Assembly (NCBI GenBank): GCA_003153915.1 | Contig: PMBX01000161.1 | Location: forward strand, 3,478 to 13,931 | DNA from: Phycisphaerales bacterium | GTDB lineage: Bacteria > Planctomycetota > Phycisphaerae > SM23-33 | Length of the DNA: 10,454 nt | Direction of reading: 5' to 3' | Part shown: piece after piece, positions 1 to 6,935 of the stretch | Layout of the letters: each line of letters begins with the position of its first letter | Position numbering within the stretch: position 1 is the stretch's first letter | Made by a program: the position numbers and the translations under genes | Notes under the pieces: generated by a model | Database searches by the model: none | What the model was told of the DNA's origin: nothing | The model's input: only the letters and a program-made list of their open reading frames with translations

Positions 1-2
1 CT

Positions 3-80
3 ACACCTACGCCGACACCTACACCGACACCTACACCGACACCTACGCCTACACCAACGCCAACACCGACACCAACACCC
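3..80 (+). repeat. Tandem 6-bp repeat coding for Thr-Pro
   Basis: Thirteen consecutive units of the form ACNCCN encode (Thr-Pro)13 and probably continue beyond the left edge. The units differ only at third codon positions, so the peptide repeat is better conserved than the DNA. It forms a stiff, extended linker between an unseen upstream part of the protein and the RTX-like/calpain part. Length variation through slippage is likely. Confidence 0.9.
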
Positions 81-1337
81 GATCCGGCGCCTGGCCAAAG
101 CATCGTGGCGCAGATCGTCTCGCTGGCCGGTGGGCTACAGCTACAGGTCCTAGGCACCGACGCCGGAGACTTGATTACCGTGTCGCAACTGGCTGACGCC
201 CTGGTCCTGACCACCGTCGCCGGAAGCACCACCTACGCCGGGGTCTTCACCAGCGTGTTGATATACGGTTTTGGCGGCAATGACACCTTGCGCCTGGACA
301 ACACTGTCACGGCGGCGGCCGAGGTTTACGGCGGAGACGGAGCGGACTCCGTTTTCGACGCCGCCATCGGCTCGGCCAAGATTTACGGCGGCTCCGGTGA
401 CGACCTGATGGTGTCCGTCGGTGGCGGAGCTGCCACCATGTACGGCCAGGAAGGACTCGACAGTTTCTGGTTAGACTCCGCCGACACCGTCTCCGACGCT
501 GATTCGGCAGAGTCGGCCGCCCAGTCGGTGCACCGCATCAGCCAGTTCTACCAGCCGTACTCGACGGATCCGTCCTCGCCCAGCTATGTCTCGATGCAGA
601 TCGCTGGGCAGAACTTAACCGATCCGACGGCAGCCTACGCCTATCGCAGCTTCGCCTCCACGCCGCTGTTCGTCGATGGTCCACAGTATGACGACATCGC
701 CCAAGGCTCGGTAGGCGACTGCTACTTCCTGTCAACGCTGGCCAGCATCGCCGACACGGACCCCAACATTATCCGTCAGATGGTCGCCCCGCTGGGCGAC
801 GGGACCTACGCAGTGCGATTCTACGGCAACAGCGGAGAGGTTTACCTGCGGCTGGACGCCGACCTGCCGGTTTCAGGCGCCAACCCCGCCTACGCCAAGC
901 TGGGTCATGACGGTGAGTTGTGGGTTCCCATCGTGGAGAAGGCATACGCCTACTTCCGCACCGCCCAGAACTCCTACACCTCCCTCGGTGGCGGGTGGAT
1001 GGGCGTGGTGTACACGCAGGTAGCCAACTGCACATCCCCGTTGCGTTACACCACGGGCGCTGCGACGGACCTGTACAATTACCTGGCCAGCAACCTTTCC
1101 GCCGGACATCCGGTGACAATGGGCAGCTACTCCAATGCCTCCGGGCCTATCGTCGGTAGCCACGCCTACATGGTCAAGGGCGTTACGACCAACGCGGACG
1201 GATCGTTCGTGACGGTGTACAACCCCTGGGGCTACGACGGCAAGACATGGGATTCTAACAGTGCCGACGGCCTGCTGACGATCTCCATCGCCCAGGCACA
1301 ACAATACTTCCAGGCGGTAAGCGTAGGCCTGGTCTAG
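3..1337 (+). CDS. Calpain-like (C2 family) cysteine protease with Thr-Pro linker and RTX-like repeats, 5' partial
   Basis: The reading frame is open to the left edge, so the true start is outside the window; the first in-frame start inside is a GTG at 105, which I do not believe because an unbroken Thr-Pro run precedes it. Residues below are counted from that GTG. Order of parts: Thr-Pro linker; a glycine/aspartate-rich stretch at about 54-125 with four degenerate RTX-type units (GFGGNDTL, YGGDGADSV, YGGSGDDLM, YGQEGLDSF); then a calpain protease core at about 185-410. The catalytic triad is visible: Cys206 in QGSVGDCYFLS with the oxyanion Gln200, His353 in GSHAYM, and Asn373 in YNPWG. The family cleaves peptide bonds with a papain-like triad, and calcium binding by RTX repeats is typical of exported proteins. 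Export is inferred, because any signal sequence lies outside the window. There is no sign of inactivation. It is convergent with sppA. Confidence 0.9.
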   Translation, partial: TPTPTPTPTPTPTPTPTPTPTPTPTPDPAPGQSIVAQIVSLAGGLQLQVLGTDAGDLITVSQLADALVLTTVAGSTTYAGVFTSVLIYGFGGNDTLRLDNTVTAAAEVYGGDGADSVFDAAIGSAKIYGGSGDDLMVSVGGGAATMYGQEGLDSFWLDSADTVSDADSAESAAQSVHRISQFYQPYSTDPSSPSYVSMQIAGQNLTDPTAAYAYRSFASTPLFVDGPQYDDIAQGSVGDCYFLSTLASIADTDPNIIRQMVAPLGDGTYAVRFYGNSGEVYLRLDADLPVSGANPAYAKLGHDGELWVPIVEKAYAYFRTAQNSYTSLGGGWMGVVYTQVANCTSPLRYTTGAATDLYNYLASNLSAGHPVTMGSYSNASGPIVGSHAYMVKGVTTNADGSFVTVYNPWGYDGKTWDSNSADGLLTISIAQAQQYFQAVSVGLV

Positions 1338-1424
1338 CCGGCATTACGCCGGCCCGCCGATAGGCGGAACCATAAAGCGCGACGCTTAGCCCCGGCGCCC
1401 CGCCTTGAGCGGAGGCCCGGGGCT
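1337..1424. terminator. Cluster of GC-rich hairpins between convergent genes
   Basis: Four inverted repeats follow the protease stop codon. The first is 1337-1342 with 1348-1353 (GCCGGC on both arms). The second is 1354-1358 with 1363-1367 (CCGCC/GGCGG). The third is 1375-1379 with 1383-1387 (AAGCG/CGCTT). The fourth and strongest is 1388-1395 with 1417-1424 (AGCCCCGG/CCGGGGCT), with extra partial pairing inside. No long T tract follows on either strand, so classic intrinsic termination is not certain. The position between two convergent genes supports a bidirectional terminator. Confidence 0.55.
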
Positions 1425-1441
1425 GTCGCCATTATGGTGCT

Positions 1442-2548
1442 TCAGTCCGCCTTCCACATGAGCATGATCTGCGGCGATTGGAGCCTGTCCAGCAAGCGGG
1501 TGTCCAGTTGCAGGGATTGTCCCGATCTGGCCTCCAGCATCCTCTGGAGGAACGACCTATAGGTTCTGTAGACGACGACCTTGGCCCGCGGCGCGGCGGC
1601 CAACTGCCTGGCCAGGTCAATGGCATGATCCATGTAGCCGATCTCGTCGATAAGACCCAGTTCCTTGGCCTCGCCGGAAAGATAGACCTTTCCGTTGAAC
1701 GGCTCAAGGTCGGTCCGTTGTTCCTCACGGGCAGTTTCCCCCTCGCCCACCTTGACGGTGTAGCGTTCCACGCGGGTCATAAGTTTCTCTCCGCGCCCGT
1801 CACGCACGACATGTTCGAACCGTTTCTGCATGTCGTCCAGGATGGTCTGCAAGTGCGCCCTCTGTCGCGGGTCGGGCTGGCGGAAGGGGCTGATTTCGTC
1901 CTTCCAGCCTTCGGCGTCGTGGCTCTTGATAATCACCGACTCGACGCCGATCTTCTCCAGCGTGCCCCGCAGGACCATCCAGCCCATGACCACGCCGATG
2001 CTTCCGGTGACGGTGGTTTCCTCGGCGACGATGCGGTCGGCCGGGGCGGAAATATAGTACGCCCCGCTGGTGGCCATCGCGCCCATGGACACCACCACTT
2101 TCTTGCCGTGTTTCTTGAGGTCCACGACGAGGCTGTGAATCTGGTCCGAGGCGGCAACGGCGCCACCGGGACTGTCGACTCGCAGCAACACCGCCTTGAC
2201 CCTATGATCGCGGATGATCTCCCGATGGAATTCCTCGAACCGTTGGGCGGCTTCGCCGTCAATGACGTCCTGGACCTGGTAGACGGCAACGGTCTGGTCG
2301 TCGCTACCGTCGCGAATCGTGGATTTGGCCAGGCCCGTATCGATCCTGCCTGGAATCGCCGCCATGAGGGCGATGTTCAGGATGATCGACAGGACGAAGA
2401 TGATGACGCACAATCCCACCAGGATCGACCGCAGAACGCTTCGTCGCCTCGGCGGATAGACCCACCATGGCGGCGGGACGGGTAGGGGGGGCATCTGTGG
2501 AGGAGGCGGTGGCGGAACCGGCGCCGCAGTGTTATCGCTGACGTTCAT
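1442..2548 (-). CDS. sppA: Signal peptide peptidase SppA, membrane-bound S49 serine protease
   Basis: A 368-residue protein of the short SppA type (one S49 domain, as in Bacillus, not the double-length E. coli form). Residues 10-33 are a proline-rich cytoplasmic leader, 34-36 are RRR, and about 38-64 form one membrane helix. The protease domain follows, with DSPGG at 125-129, the nucleophile Ser161 in MATSGAYY, TGSIGV at 181-186, and the likely general-base Lys216 in GWKDEISPF. The family uses a Ser-Lys dyad to degrade cleaved signal peptides and other membrane-associated peptides. The loop before the lysine reads KSHDAEGWKD, about two residues longer than the usual KSGxxKD. The ATG is preceded by AAGGAG with 6 bases between, which settles the start. 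It is the last gene of the minus-strand group and may have its own promoter at 2628-2656. Confidence 0.93.
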   Translation of the reverse strand: MNVSDNTAAPVPPPPPPQMPPLPVPPPWWVYPPRRRSVLRSILVGLCVIIFVLSIILNIALMAAIPGRIDTGLAKSTIRDGSDDQTVAVYQVQDVIDGEAAQRFEEFHREIIRDHRVKAVLLRVDSPGGAVAASDQIHSLVVDLKKHGKKVVVSMGAMATSGAYYISAPADRIVAEETTVTGSIGVVMGWMVLRGTLEKIGVESVIIKSHDAEGWKDEISPFRQPDPRQRAHLQTILDDMQKRFEHVVRDGRGEKLMTRVERYTVKVGEGETAREEQRTDLEPFNGKVYLSGEAKELGLIDEIGYMDHAIDLARQLAAAPRAKVVVYRTYRSFLQRMLEARSGQSLQLDTRLLDRLQSPQIMLMWKAD

Positions 2549-2627
2549 AAAAGTCTCCTTGCGGTCGATGGAATTTCTGGAATCGGCGGATGGCCACCCA
2601 CTCCGTTGCGTTTACGGCCCACCAACA

Positions 2628-2656
2628 AGTATAGCCCCGACGATGGCGGCGGTCTA
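2628..2656 (-). promoter_or_regulatory. Possible sigma70-type promoter of sppA
   Basis: On the minus strand, TAGACC (2651-2656, 4 of 6 matches to the -35 consensus) is followed after 17 bases by TATACT (2628-2633, 5 of 6 matches to the -10 consensus). Transcription would start near 2621, leaving a leader of roughly 70 bases before sppA. The rest of the 139-base gap to the upstream gene shows nothing else I recognise. Confidence 0.35.
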
Positions 2657-2687
2657 TTGTCGAGGACGATCTCAAAGTCTTTTGACG

Positions 2688-3002
2688 TTATCCAGCCGTC
2701 CCACGCGAGTCTCGCGGGCGAAACCGCATATATATACCGATATCCACGGCCACCAGGATTGCGTTAAGTGCGTACAGCAGCGTGACCCACTCGACCGCTC
2801 TGCCGGCCGACAACGCCACGGACAGTTTGGCGGCGATACCGCTGATGTATCCCGTCAGGATCAGCGCCATGAAGCCCAGGCTCTTGCCCTCGGTCCGCCG
2901 GGTCCGCAGCGCCTTGAGGATATCCACCGGCCAGGATACGCCAAAGCAGATCAGCATCCCGGCTTCCAGAAGTGGGCCGATTGTCGCCGACTCGATAATC
3001 AT
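2688..3002 (-). CDS. Small three-helix membrane protein, SemiSWEET/PQ-loop-like
   Basis: A 104-residue protein with three hydrophobic helices at about 8-29, 42-64 and 71-92 and a basic linker (KALRTRRTEGKS, 30-41) between the first two. The signature SWPVDILK at 23-30, a proline in helix 1 followed by a short charged loop and then GKSLGF, resembles the PQ-loop/SemiSWEET fold, whose members act as homodimers and move small sugars or other solutes. The substrate is unknown. The longer reading frame continues upstream to 3377 through the isomerase gene, but only the part from the ATG at 3002 is membrane-protein-like, so that start is chosen. The ribosome site is weak (AAAGG about 11 bases upstream). 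It lies 88 bases after the isomerase gene in the same direction, consistent with a metabolic or uptake partnership. Confidence 0.75.
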   Translation of the reverse strand: MIIESATIGPLLEAGMLICFGVSWPVDILKALRTRRTEGKSLGFMALILTGYISGIAAKLSVALSAGRAVEWVTLLYALNAILVAVDIGIYMRFRPRDSRGTAG

Positions 3003-3073
3003 GTCGTTGGGTACCTTTCCCGCACCATGGCGGCCCGGGCGGTTGAGGGTCTGGCCGCTCCGGTTTCGTTGCG

Positions 3074-3095
3074 GCTGACCGCGTGGCGGCTCAGC
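3074..3095. terminator. Hairpin at the end of the isomerase gene
   Basis: The arms GCTGA+CCGC (3074-3082) and GCGG+TCAGC (3086-3095, with one bulged C) enclose a GTG loop and overlap the stop codon of the minus-strand isomerase gene. No T tract is seen downstream on the minus strand, so it may stabilise the transcript end or weaken read-through instead of terminating fully. Confidence 0.3.
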
Positions 3096-3903
3096 GGGGC
3101 GGGGCCAGGGCCTCGCGGGCGTATTGGAGGTTGGCCTTGGCGGCGGCCAGCGGATCAAGCCCCGGCGGGGTTTCCAGGACCGCCCACTTGTCGAATCCGA
3201 CGGCGTTGAGCGCCTGTGCGACGGCCCGGAAGTCAACGTTGCCCTCTCCCAAGGCCACGTTGAAATCCGGCGGAGCGCCTTCGGAGACGCGGACGTCCTT
3301 GAGATGGACCTCGACGATGTGATCGCCGCCCAGTTCGCGGATACCCGTGGGCGCGTCAAACTTGTGCGACAGGGCATCGCCGATGTCCAGGCAGATCCTC
3401 ACGCTGTCGGAGTGGCCAAGGTGGTCCAGCAGGAATCGCTGCTGGTCGAAATTGAGGGTGCTCTCGACACCTAGGATTACCCCGGCTTCTTCGGCGGGTT
3501 CTATCAGGCGGGCCAGGGCGTCACCGGCCTTTTGAAGCTCCCGTTCCACCTCGATGGTGTTCTTTCCAAAGAATGGCAGGAGCACCACGGACGTGCCCAT
3601 GGCTTGTGCGGCGGAGATGGCGGCGGTGACGAATTCCACGGCGCTGTCGATCATTTCGCCCGTTCCGATCAGCGACGGGGCGTTGCACAGGCAGGAGAGG
3701 TTCAGGCTTGGAACCGCCCTGCCGCTTTCCCTGGCGAGGGCGGAAACCATCCGGGCGTGCTCCTCCCATCGCCTCAGCGGGCGGGCCTCCTGAGTCGTGG
3801 CATAGGCAAGCTCGACTCCCTCCGCGCCGCTCTGGCTGGCCAGGCGAAAGGCTTCCTCGATGCTGCCGCTGGAGAGGCTCTTGCTGTGAATTCCCAGGTG
3901 CAT
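3091..3903 (-). CDS. Sugar phosphate isomerase/epimerase family protein (xylose isomerase-like TIM barrel)
   Basis: A 270-residue protein, a normal length for the AP-endonuclease-2/xylose-isomerase-like TIM-barrel family. The barrel metal site is visible at strand ends: Glu147 in GVESTL, Asp173 in CLDIGDA, His200 in EVHLKD and Glu244 in VLETPPG. GEGNVDF at 219-225 matches the GxGxxDF element typical of these isomerases. Members interconvert ketoses or epimers using a divalent metal; some act on inositols or hydroxypyruvate. The substrate cannot be read from the sequence. The start at MHLGIHSKSL fits the first barrel strand; AAGGGG about 10 bases upstream is a weak ribosome site. It lies between the cupin and SemiSWEET-like genes, so a shared role in sugar or polyol metabolism is inferred. 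Confidence 0.87.
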   Translation of the reverse strand: MHLGIHSKSLSSGSIEEAFRLASQSGAEGVELAYATTQEARPLRRWEEHARMVSALARESGRAVPSLNLSCLCNAPSLIGTGEMIDSAVEFVTAAISAAQAMGTSVVLLPFFGKNTIEVERELQKAGDALARLIEPAEEAGVILGVESTLNFDQQRFLLDHLGHSDSVRICLDIGDALSHKFDAPTGIRELGGDHIVEVHLKDVRVSEGAPPDFNVALGEGNVDFRAVAQALNAVGFDKWAVLETPPGLDPLAAAKANLQYAREALAPPR

Positions 3904-3917
3904 GTTATCTGTGCCCC

Positions 3918-4046
3918 TTAGCCTGTGGTGAGGTCATTCGGCGAACGTGACGGAGATTTCGTCCCCGTCGCGCAAGGGGGCTGGTTCATCTCCGCCCCGA
4001 CGACGAGCCGGTTTACGGAAATGGTGACCTTGCGGGATGTGGACAT
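3918..4046 (-). pseudogene. Short ORF with a probable +1 frameshift in a C5 run
   Basis: The ATG at 4046 opens a 42-codon frame whose first part (RKVTISVNRLVVGAEMNQPP) looks like a real beta-strand protein. The frame then turns into low-quality sequence at a run of five C (minus strand, near 3983-3987). One extra C would continue it as LRDGDEISVTFAE with a stop at 3934-3936, giving about 37 residues. The tail LxDGDEIsV recalls beta-grasp sulphur-carrier proteins (MoaD/ThiS), but the terminal Gly-Gly and most of the fold are missing, so I give no function. No ribosome site precedes the ATG. It could be a decayed gene, a sequencing error, or chance. It fills the 162-base gap between the cupin and isomerase genes. 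Confidence 0.25.
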
Positions 4047-4065
4047 AGGGTCTGATACTTCATCG

Positions 4066-4374
4066 TCAAGACGCGCCTCGAATGACCAGACAAATCAGGC
4101 GCTGTTCGGAAGGGTTCGACAGGACATGTCCCTCTCCGTTGTCCATGACGGCCAATTGCCCTGCCACAAGGGGCTGGGCAGGCCCGCTCCGTGCGGCGAT
4201 CCTCGCCGCGCCGCTGATGACGTAATAGGCGCGCCTGCCCGCGGGGGCCTTGAATTCCTGGAGCGGTTCCATGCAAAGAAGTTCCAAAGCCAGTTGGTCT
4301 TCCTTGTGGAGGCGCACCGTTTGCGGCTTGGCCGAACTGAACCGGACCTTACTAATGACATTGACCAGGTCCAT
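4066..4374 (-). CDS. Small cupin-domain protein
   Basis: A 102-residue single-domain protein. It has a beta-rich pattern, with FKAPAGRRAYYVISGAARI (41-59) matching the first conserved cupin strand pair and GQLAVMDNGEGHVLSNPS (72-89) the second. The first motif lacks the usual HxH, having AGRRAYY instead; a histidine remains at 83 (GEGHVL). Metal binding is therefore doubtful, and a ligand-sensing or protein-stabilising role is as likely as enzymatic activity. The reading frame can be extended upstream to 4476, but the ATG at 4374 has a strong GGAGGAGGG site directly upstream and begins the recognisable fold, while the extension overlaps the promoter. It is the first gene of the minus-strand group and is divergent from nadE. 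Confidence 0.72.
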   Translation of the reverse strand: MDLVNVISKVRFSSAKPQTVRLHKEDQLALELLCMEPLQEFKAPAGRRAYYVISGAARIAARSGPAQPLVAGQLAVMDNGEGHVLSNPSEQRLICLVIRGAS

Positions 4375-4381
4375 AATCCCT

Positions 4382-4412
4382 CCTCCCGGCCTGGGAATCG
4401 TCCGGCCGGAGG
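4382..4412 (-). promoter_or_regulatory. Leader hairpin that would bury the cupin ribosome-binding site
   Basis: In the minus-strand leader, CCTCCGGCC (4404-4412 read backwards) can pair with GGCCGGGAGG (4382-4391 read backwards), with one bulged base and a 12-base loop. The 3' arm contains the GGAGG of the ribosome site just before the ATG at 4374, so folding would hide part of it, leaving the adjoining AGGG free. This suggests translational control, but it could also be a chance GC palindrome. Confidence 0.35.
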
Positions 4413-4421
4413 CAAGAAGGT

Positions 4422-4451
4422 TTGCAGCGATGTGGGGTATAACACTAATAT
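4422..4451 (+). promoter_or_regulatory. Weak candidate promoter for nadE sharing the -10 palindrome
   Basis: TTGCAG (4422-4427) and TAATAT (4446-4451) are 18 bases apart on the plus strand. The -10 region is the palindrome TAATATTA (4446-4453), which also serves the minus-strand promoter, so the two polymerases would compete for the same bases. The -35 match is poor. Confidence 0.3.
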
Positions 4452-4476
4452 TACCGTGTGTGTGAGCTTGTTTCAA
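4448..4476 (-). promoter_or_regulatory. Sigma70-type promoter for the cupin-led group
   Basis: On the minus strand, TTGAAA (4471-4476, 5 of 6 matches) is followed after 17 bases by TAATAT (4448-4453, 4 of 6). The region is clearly more AT-rich than its surroundings. Transcription would start near 4441, giving a leader of about 67 bases that contains the hairpin at 4382-4412. Confidence 0.5.
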
Positions 4477-4511
4477 TATCCGGTACGGAAAGGCATGGCT
4501 GCTGAACCGCT

Positions 4512-6155
4512 ATGAAGATCGCCCTGGGGCAATTCAATCCGACCGTCGGCGACATCGAAGGCAACGTGGCCCAGATGTCGTCCCTGATCGATCATGCCGC
4601 GGAAGCCGGCGCTCAACTGATTATATTTCCTGAACTTGCGGTAACGGGCTACCCGCCGCGGGACCTGCTCCGAAAGGAGCGGTTCGTCGCCGATAACCTT
4701 GCCGCCGTTGACGTGCTGGCCAGGCGATGCCGCCGGGTGGCCGCGTTGGTGGGCTACGTCCGAACCAATCCGCAAAAATCGGGCAGGCCGCTTCAGAACG
4801 TCGCGGGCCTGCTGGACGGGGGCGAGATTCGCCATGTCCACGTCAAGCGACTGCTGCCAACCTACGATGTCTTCGACGAAACGCGATACTTCCAGCCGGG
4901 CGAGTCCTGTCGTTGCCTGGAACTGGGCGGGCGGAAGATCGGCCTGAGCATCTGCGAGGACCTTTGGGACGCCCAGGCCCTGGGCAGGGAACTCTACGGC
5001 GCCGATCCGCTGGGCGAACTTGTCGCCGCCGGGGCGGAGATCATCATCAACATGGCCGCCAGCCCTTACCAGATGGGCAAGGCGGCGGTGAGGGAGTCGC
5101 TCCTTACTCGCCAAGCCACTCGCTCCGCCAGGGCGATTGTGTATGTCAACCAGGTCGGCGGCAATGACGAGCTGATCTTCGACGGTGGAAGCTGCGTCAT
5201 CAACGCGCGGGGAGAACTATTGGCCAGGGCGGCTGGTTTCCGAGCGGATCTGCTGATAGCCGACATTGACGGTCCACCGAGCCGATGCGAGCCGGTGTGG
5301 AAAGACCTTGCCGCTCTTTCGGCGGCGCTGAAACTGGGAATCGCCGACTACGTGCGGAAATGCGGTTTCAAACGTGTGGTGCTGGGGCTGTCGGGGGGGA
5401 TCGACTCCGCCGTGGTGGCCACGCTGGCGGCAGATGCGGTCGGACCGGAAAACGTCCTGGCGCTGGCCATGCCCAGCCGTTACAGCAGCGCCCACAGCCT
5501 CGCCGACGCTCGGGCTTTGGCGGAAAACCTCGGCGTGGAAATCCGCGAGATGCAGATCGAGCCGATCCATGTCGCTTATGGCCGGGTGCTGGGGGAAACC
5601 ATGGTCGTGGGCGACTGCGAGCCTGTCGAGGAGAACATCCAGGCCCGTATCCGCGGCAATATCGTGATGGCCGTCAGCAACAAGCACGGGCACTTGGCGC
5701 TGGCGACGGGGAATAAATCCGAGTTTTCGACGGGCTACTGTACGCTCTACGGCGACATGTCCGGCGGGCTGGCCCCCATCGGCGACGTGCTCAAGACCGT
5801 CGTGTTCAAGCTTGCCGCCCAACTCAACGTCGAGGCCGGCCGGGAGCGAATCCCCGCCGCAATCATCGCCAAGCCCCCCAGCGCCGAGCTGAAGCCCAAC
5901 CAGTTCGACCAGGACAAGCTGCCGCCGTATGAACTGCTGGACGAAATCCTGCGACGCTATATCGAGGAGGACCTTACCGCCGAGGTGATCGAGGCCGAGG
6001 GCTTCGACCGCGCCGTCGTCCGCCGCGTGGTGGCGATGGTCGATTCGGCAGAGTACAAACGCAAGCAGGCCGCACCGGTGCTGAAGGTCACTTCGCGGGC
6101 CTTCGGTTCAGGCCGGCGGATGCCAATCGCCCAGCGATACAACTCGCGGCCGTAA
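4512..6155 (+). CDS. nadE: Glutamine-dependent NAD+ synthetase
   Basis: A 547-residue two-domain enzyme catalysing the last step of NAD synthesis: nicotinic acid adenine dinucleotide plus ATP and glutamine-derived ammonia give NAD+. The N-terminal nitrilase-type glutaminase domain (about 1-265) shows the catalytic triad Glu41 (FPELAVTGYPP), Lys112 (VKRLLPTYDVF) and Cys148 (SICEDLWD). The C-terminal synthetase domain (about 270-547) has the PP-loop SGGIDS at 294-299, TGNKSEFSTGYCTLYGDM at 399-416, and the KRKQ region at 516-519. The length agrees with the bacterial two-domain form. The start is fixed by the conserved MKIALGQFNP beginning; the ribosome site is weak. It overlaps the start of the DUF1638 transcript by only a 3-base gap, so the two are probably co-transcribed. 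Confidence 0.97.
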   Translation: MKIALGQFNPTVGDIEGNVAQMSSLIDHAAEAGAQLIIFPELAVTGYPPRDLLRKERFVADNLAAVDVLARRCRRVAALVGYVRTNPQKSGRPLQNVAGLLDGGEIRHVHVKRLLPTYDVFDETRYFQPGESCRCLELGGRKIGLSICEDLWDAQALGRELYGADPLGELVAAGAEIIINMAASPYQMGKAAVRESLLTRQATRSARAIVYVNQVGGNDELIFDGGSCVINARGELLARAAGFRADLLIADIDGPPSRCEPVWKDLAALSAALKLGIADYVRKCGFKRVVLGLSGGIDSAVVATLAADAVGPENVLALAMPSRYSSAHSLADARALAENLGVEIREMQIEPIHVAYGRVLGETMVVGDCEPVEENIQARIRGNIVMAVSNKHGHLALATGNKSEFSTGYCTLYGDMSGGLAPIGDVLKTVVFKLAAQLNVEAGRERIPAAIIAKPPSAELKPNQFDQDKLPPYELLDEILRRYIEEDLTAEVIEAEGFDRAVVRRVVAMVDSAEYKRKQAAPVLKVTSRAFGSGRRMPIAQRYNSRP

Positions 6156-6158
6156 GTT

Positions 6159-6935
6159 ATGAGCGACGCGGTAAAGAGAAAGTTTAAGTTCATCGGCTGC
6201 GAAATCCTCTACCGCGAGGCGTGCTATCTGGCCGCCTGCGGACCGCACCGCGTGGACGTTCAGTTCCTCCAAAAGGGCCTCCACGACCTGGAGCGGGGCG
6301 ACATGCTCGAGGCGGTCCAGTCGGCCGTGGACGCCGTCGAGACGGACGCCGGCTACGAGGCAATCCTGCTGGGCTACGCCCGCTGCAACGACGGGCTGGC
6401 GGGCCTGAGGGCGAGGGGCATTCCGCTTGTGATCCCCCGCGCACACGACTGCATCACGCTATTCTTCGGTTCGCGCGGGGCCTACCAAAATTATTTCGAC
6501 GAGCATCCCGGAACCTACTACATGACCACCGGCTGGGTGGAGCGCAATAACTTCCAGGAGGGTCAATACGCCAATCCCGCCTATGGAAAGCAAGGCGTGA
6601 TGGGCAAGCTGGGGCTTACCGAGAGCTACGAACAGATGGTGGCCAAGTACGGCCAGGAGAACGCAGACTTCATCCGCCAAAGCCTGGGCGACTGGACGCG
6701 CAATTATTCCCAAATGCTCTATCTCTGCATGGACACCTGCCGGGAGGAACCGTTCATCCAGGCGGCCCAAAATCAGGCAAAGGAACACCACTGGGAATTC
6801 CAGCTTCGACAGGGGGACTGGACGTTGCTGAAAAAGCTGTTCCTGGGCCAATGGGATGAGGATTTCGTCATCGTCCCGCCCGGCGGAAAGCTGGTGGCCA
6901 GAAATGACGAAGGCGTCCTGGACGCGGAAAGCTAG
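6159..6935 (+). CDS. DUF1638 domain protein of unknown function
   Basis: A 258-residue soluble protein. I recognise the DUF1638 pattern: GCEILYREACY near the N-terminus (Cys14, Glu15), LHDLERGDM (41-49), YARCNDGLAGL (73-83), IPRAHDCITLFFGSR (92-106) and PGTYYMTTGWVE (117-128). The conserved Cys14, Cys76, His96 and Cys98 look like a metal or corrinoid ligand set, which is inference. In my knowledge this domain is often found beside corrinoid-dependent methyltransferases in anaerobes, but no such partner is present here. The ATG lies 3 bases after the nadE stop with no clear ribosome site, implying translational coupling. The stop codon TAG (6933-6935) lies inside the left terminal repeat of palindromic element A, so the last residues may have been altered by that insertion. 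Confidence 0.85.
   Translation: MSDAVKRKFKFIGCEILYREACYLAACGPHRVDVQFLQKGLHDLERGDMLEAVQSAVDAVETDAGYEAILLGYARCNDGLAGLRARGIPLVIPRAHDCITLFFGSRGAYQNYFDEHPGTYYMTTGWVERNNFQEGQYANPAYGKQGVMGKLGLTESYEQMVAKYGQENADFIRQSLGDWTRNYSQMLYLCMDTCREEPFIQAAQNQAKEHHWEFQLRQGDWTLLKKLFLGQWDEDFVIVPPGGKLVARNDEGVLDAES

Noticed and set aside
3..80. Tandem repeat considered as a CRISPR or regulatory repeat
   Set aside because: The 6-bp period, third-position variation and in-frame Thr-Pro product show it is a protein linker, with no spacers.
1337..1424. Hairpin cluster considered as a third copy of the palindromic element
   Set aside because: The arms and spacers do not match the shared core, and the flanking terminal-repeat sequences of element A are absent.
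1478..2485. Long plus-strand open frame of 335 codons opposite sppA
   Set aside because: It is the antisense shadow of a clearly conserved SppA with intact catalytic residues; the translation has no recognisable domain and codon bias explains its openness.
3003..3377. Upstream extension of the SemiSWEET-like reading frame to 3377
   Set aside because: This part lies inside the isomerase gene in another frame and is Arg/Pro/Ser-rich; only the portion from the ATG at 3002 looks like a membrane protein.
3925..4515. 196-codon plus-strand open frame opposite the cupin gene
   Set aside because: Overlaps the cupin gene, its promoter and the nadE start; composition is Arg/Gly-rich and unlike a folded protein.
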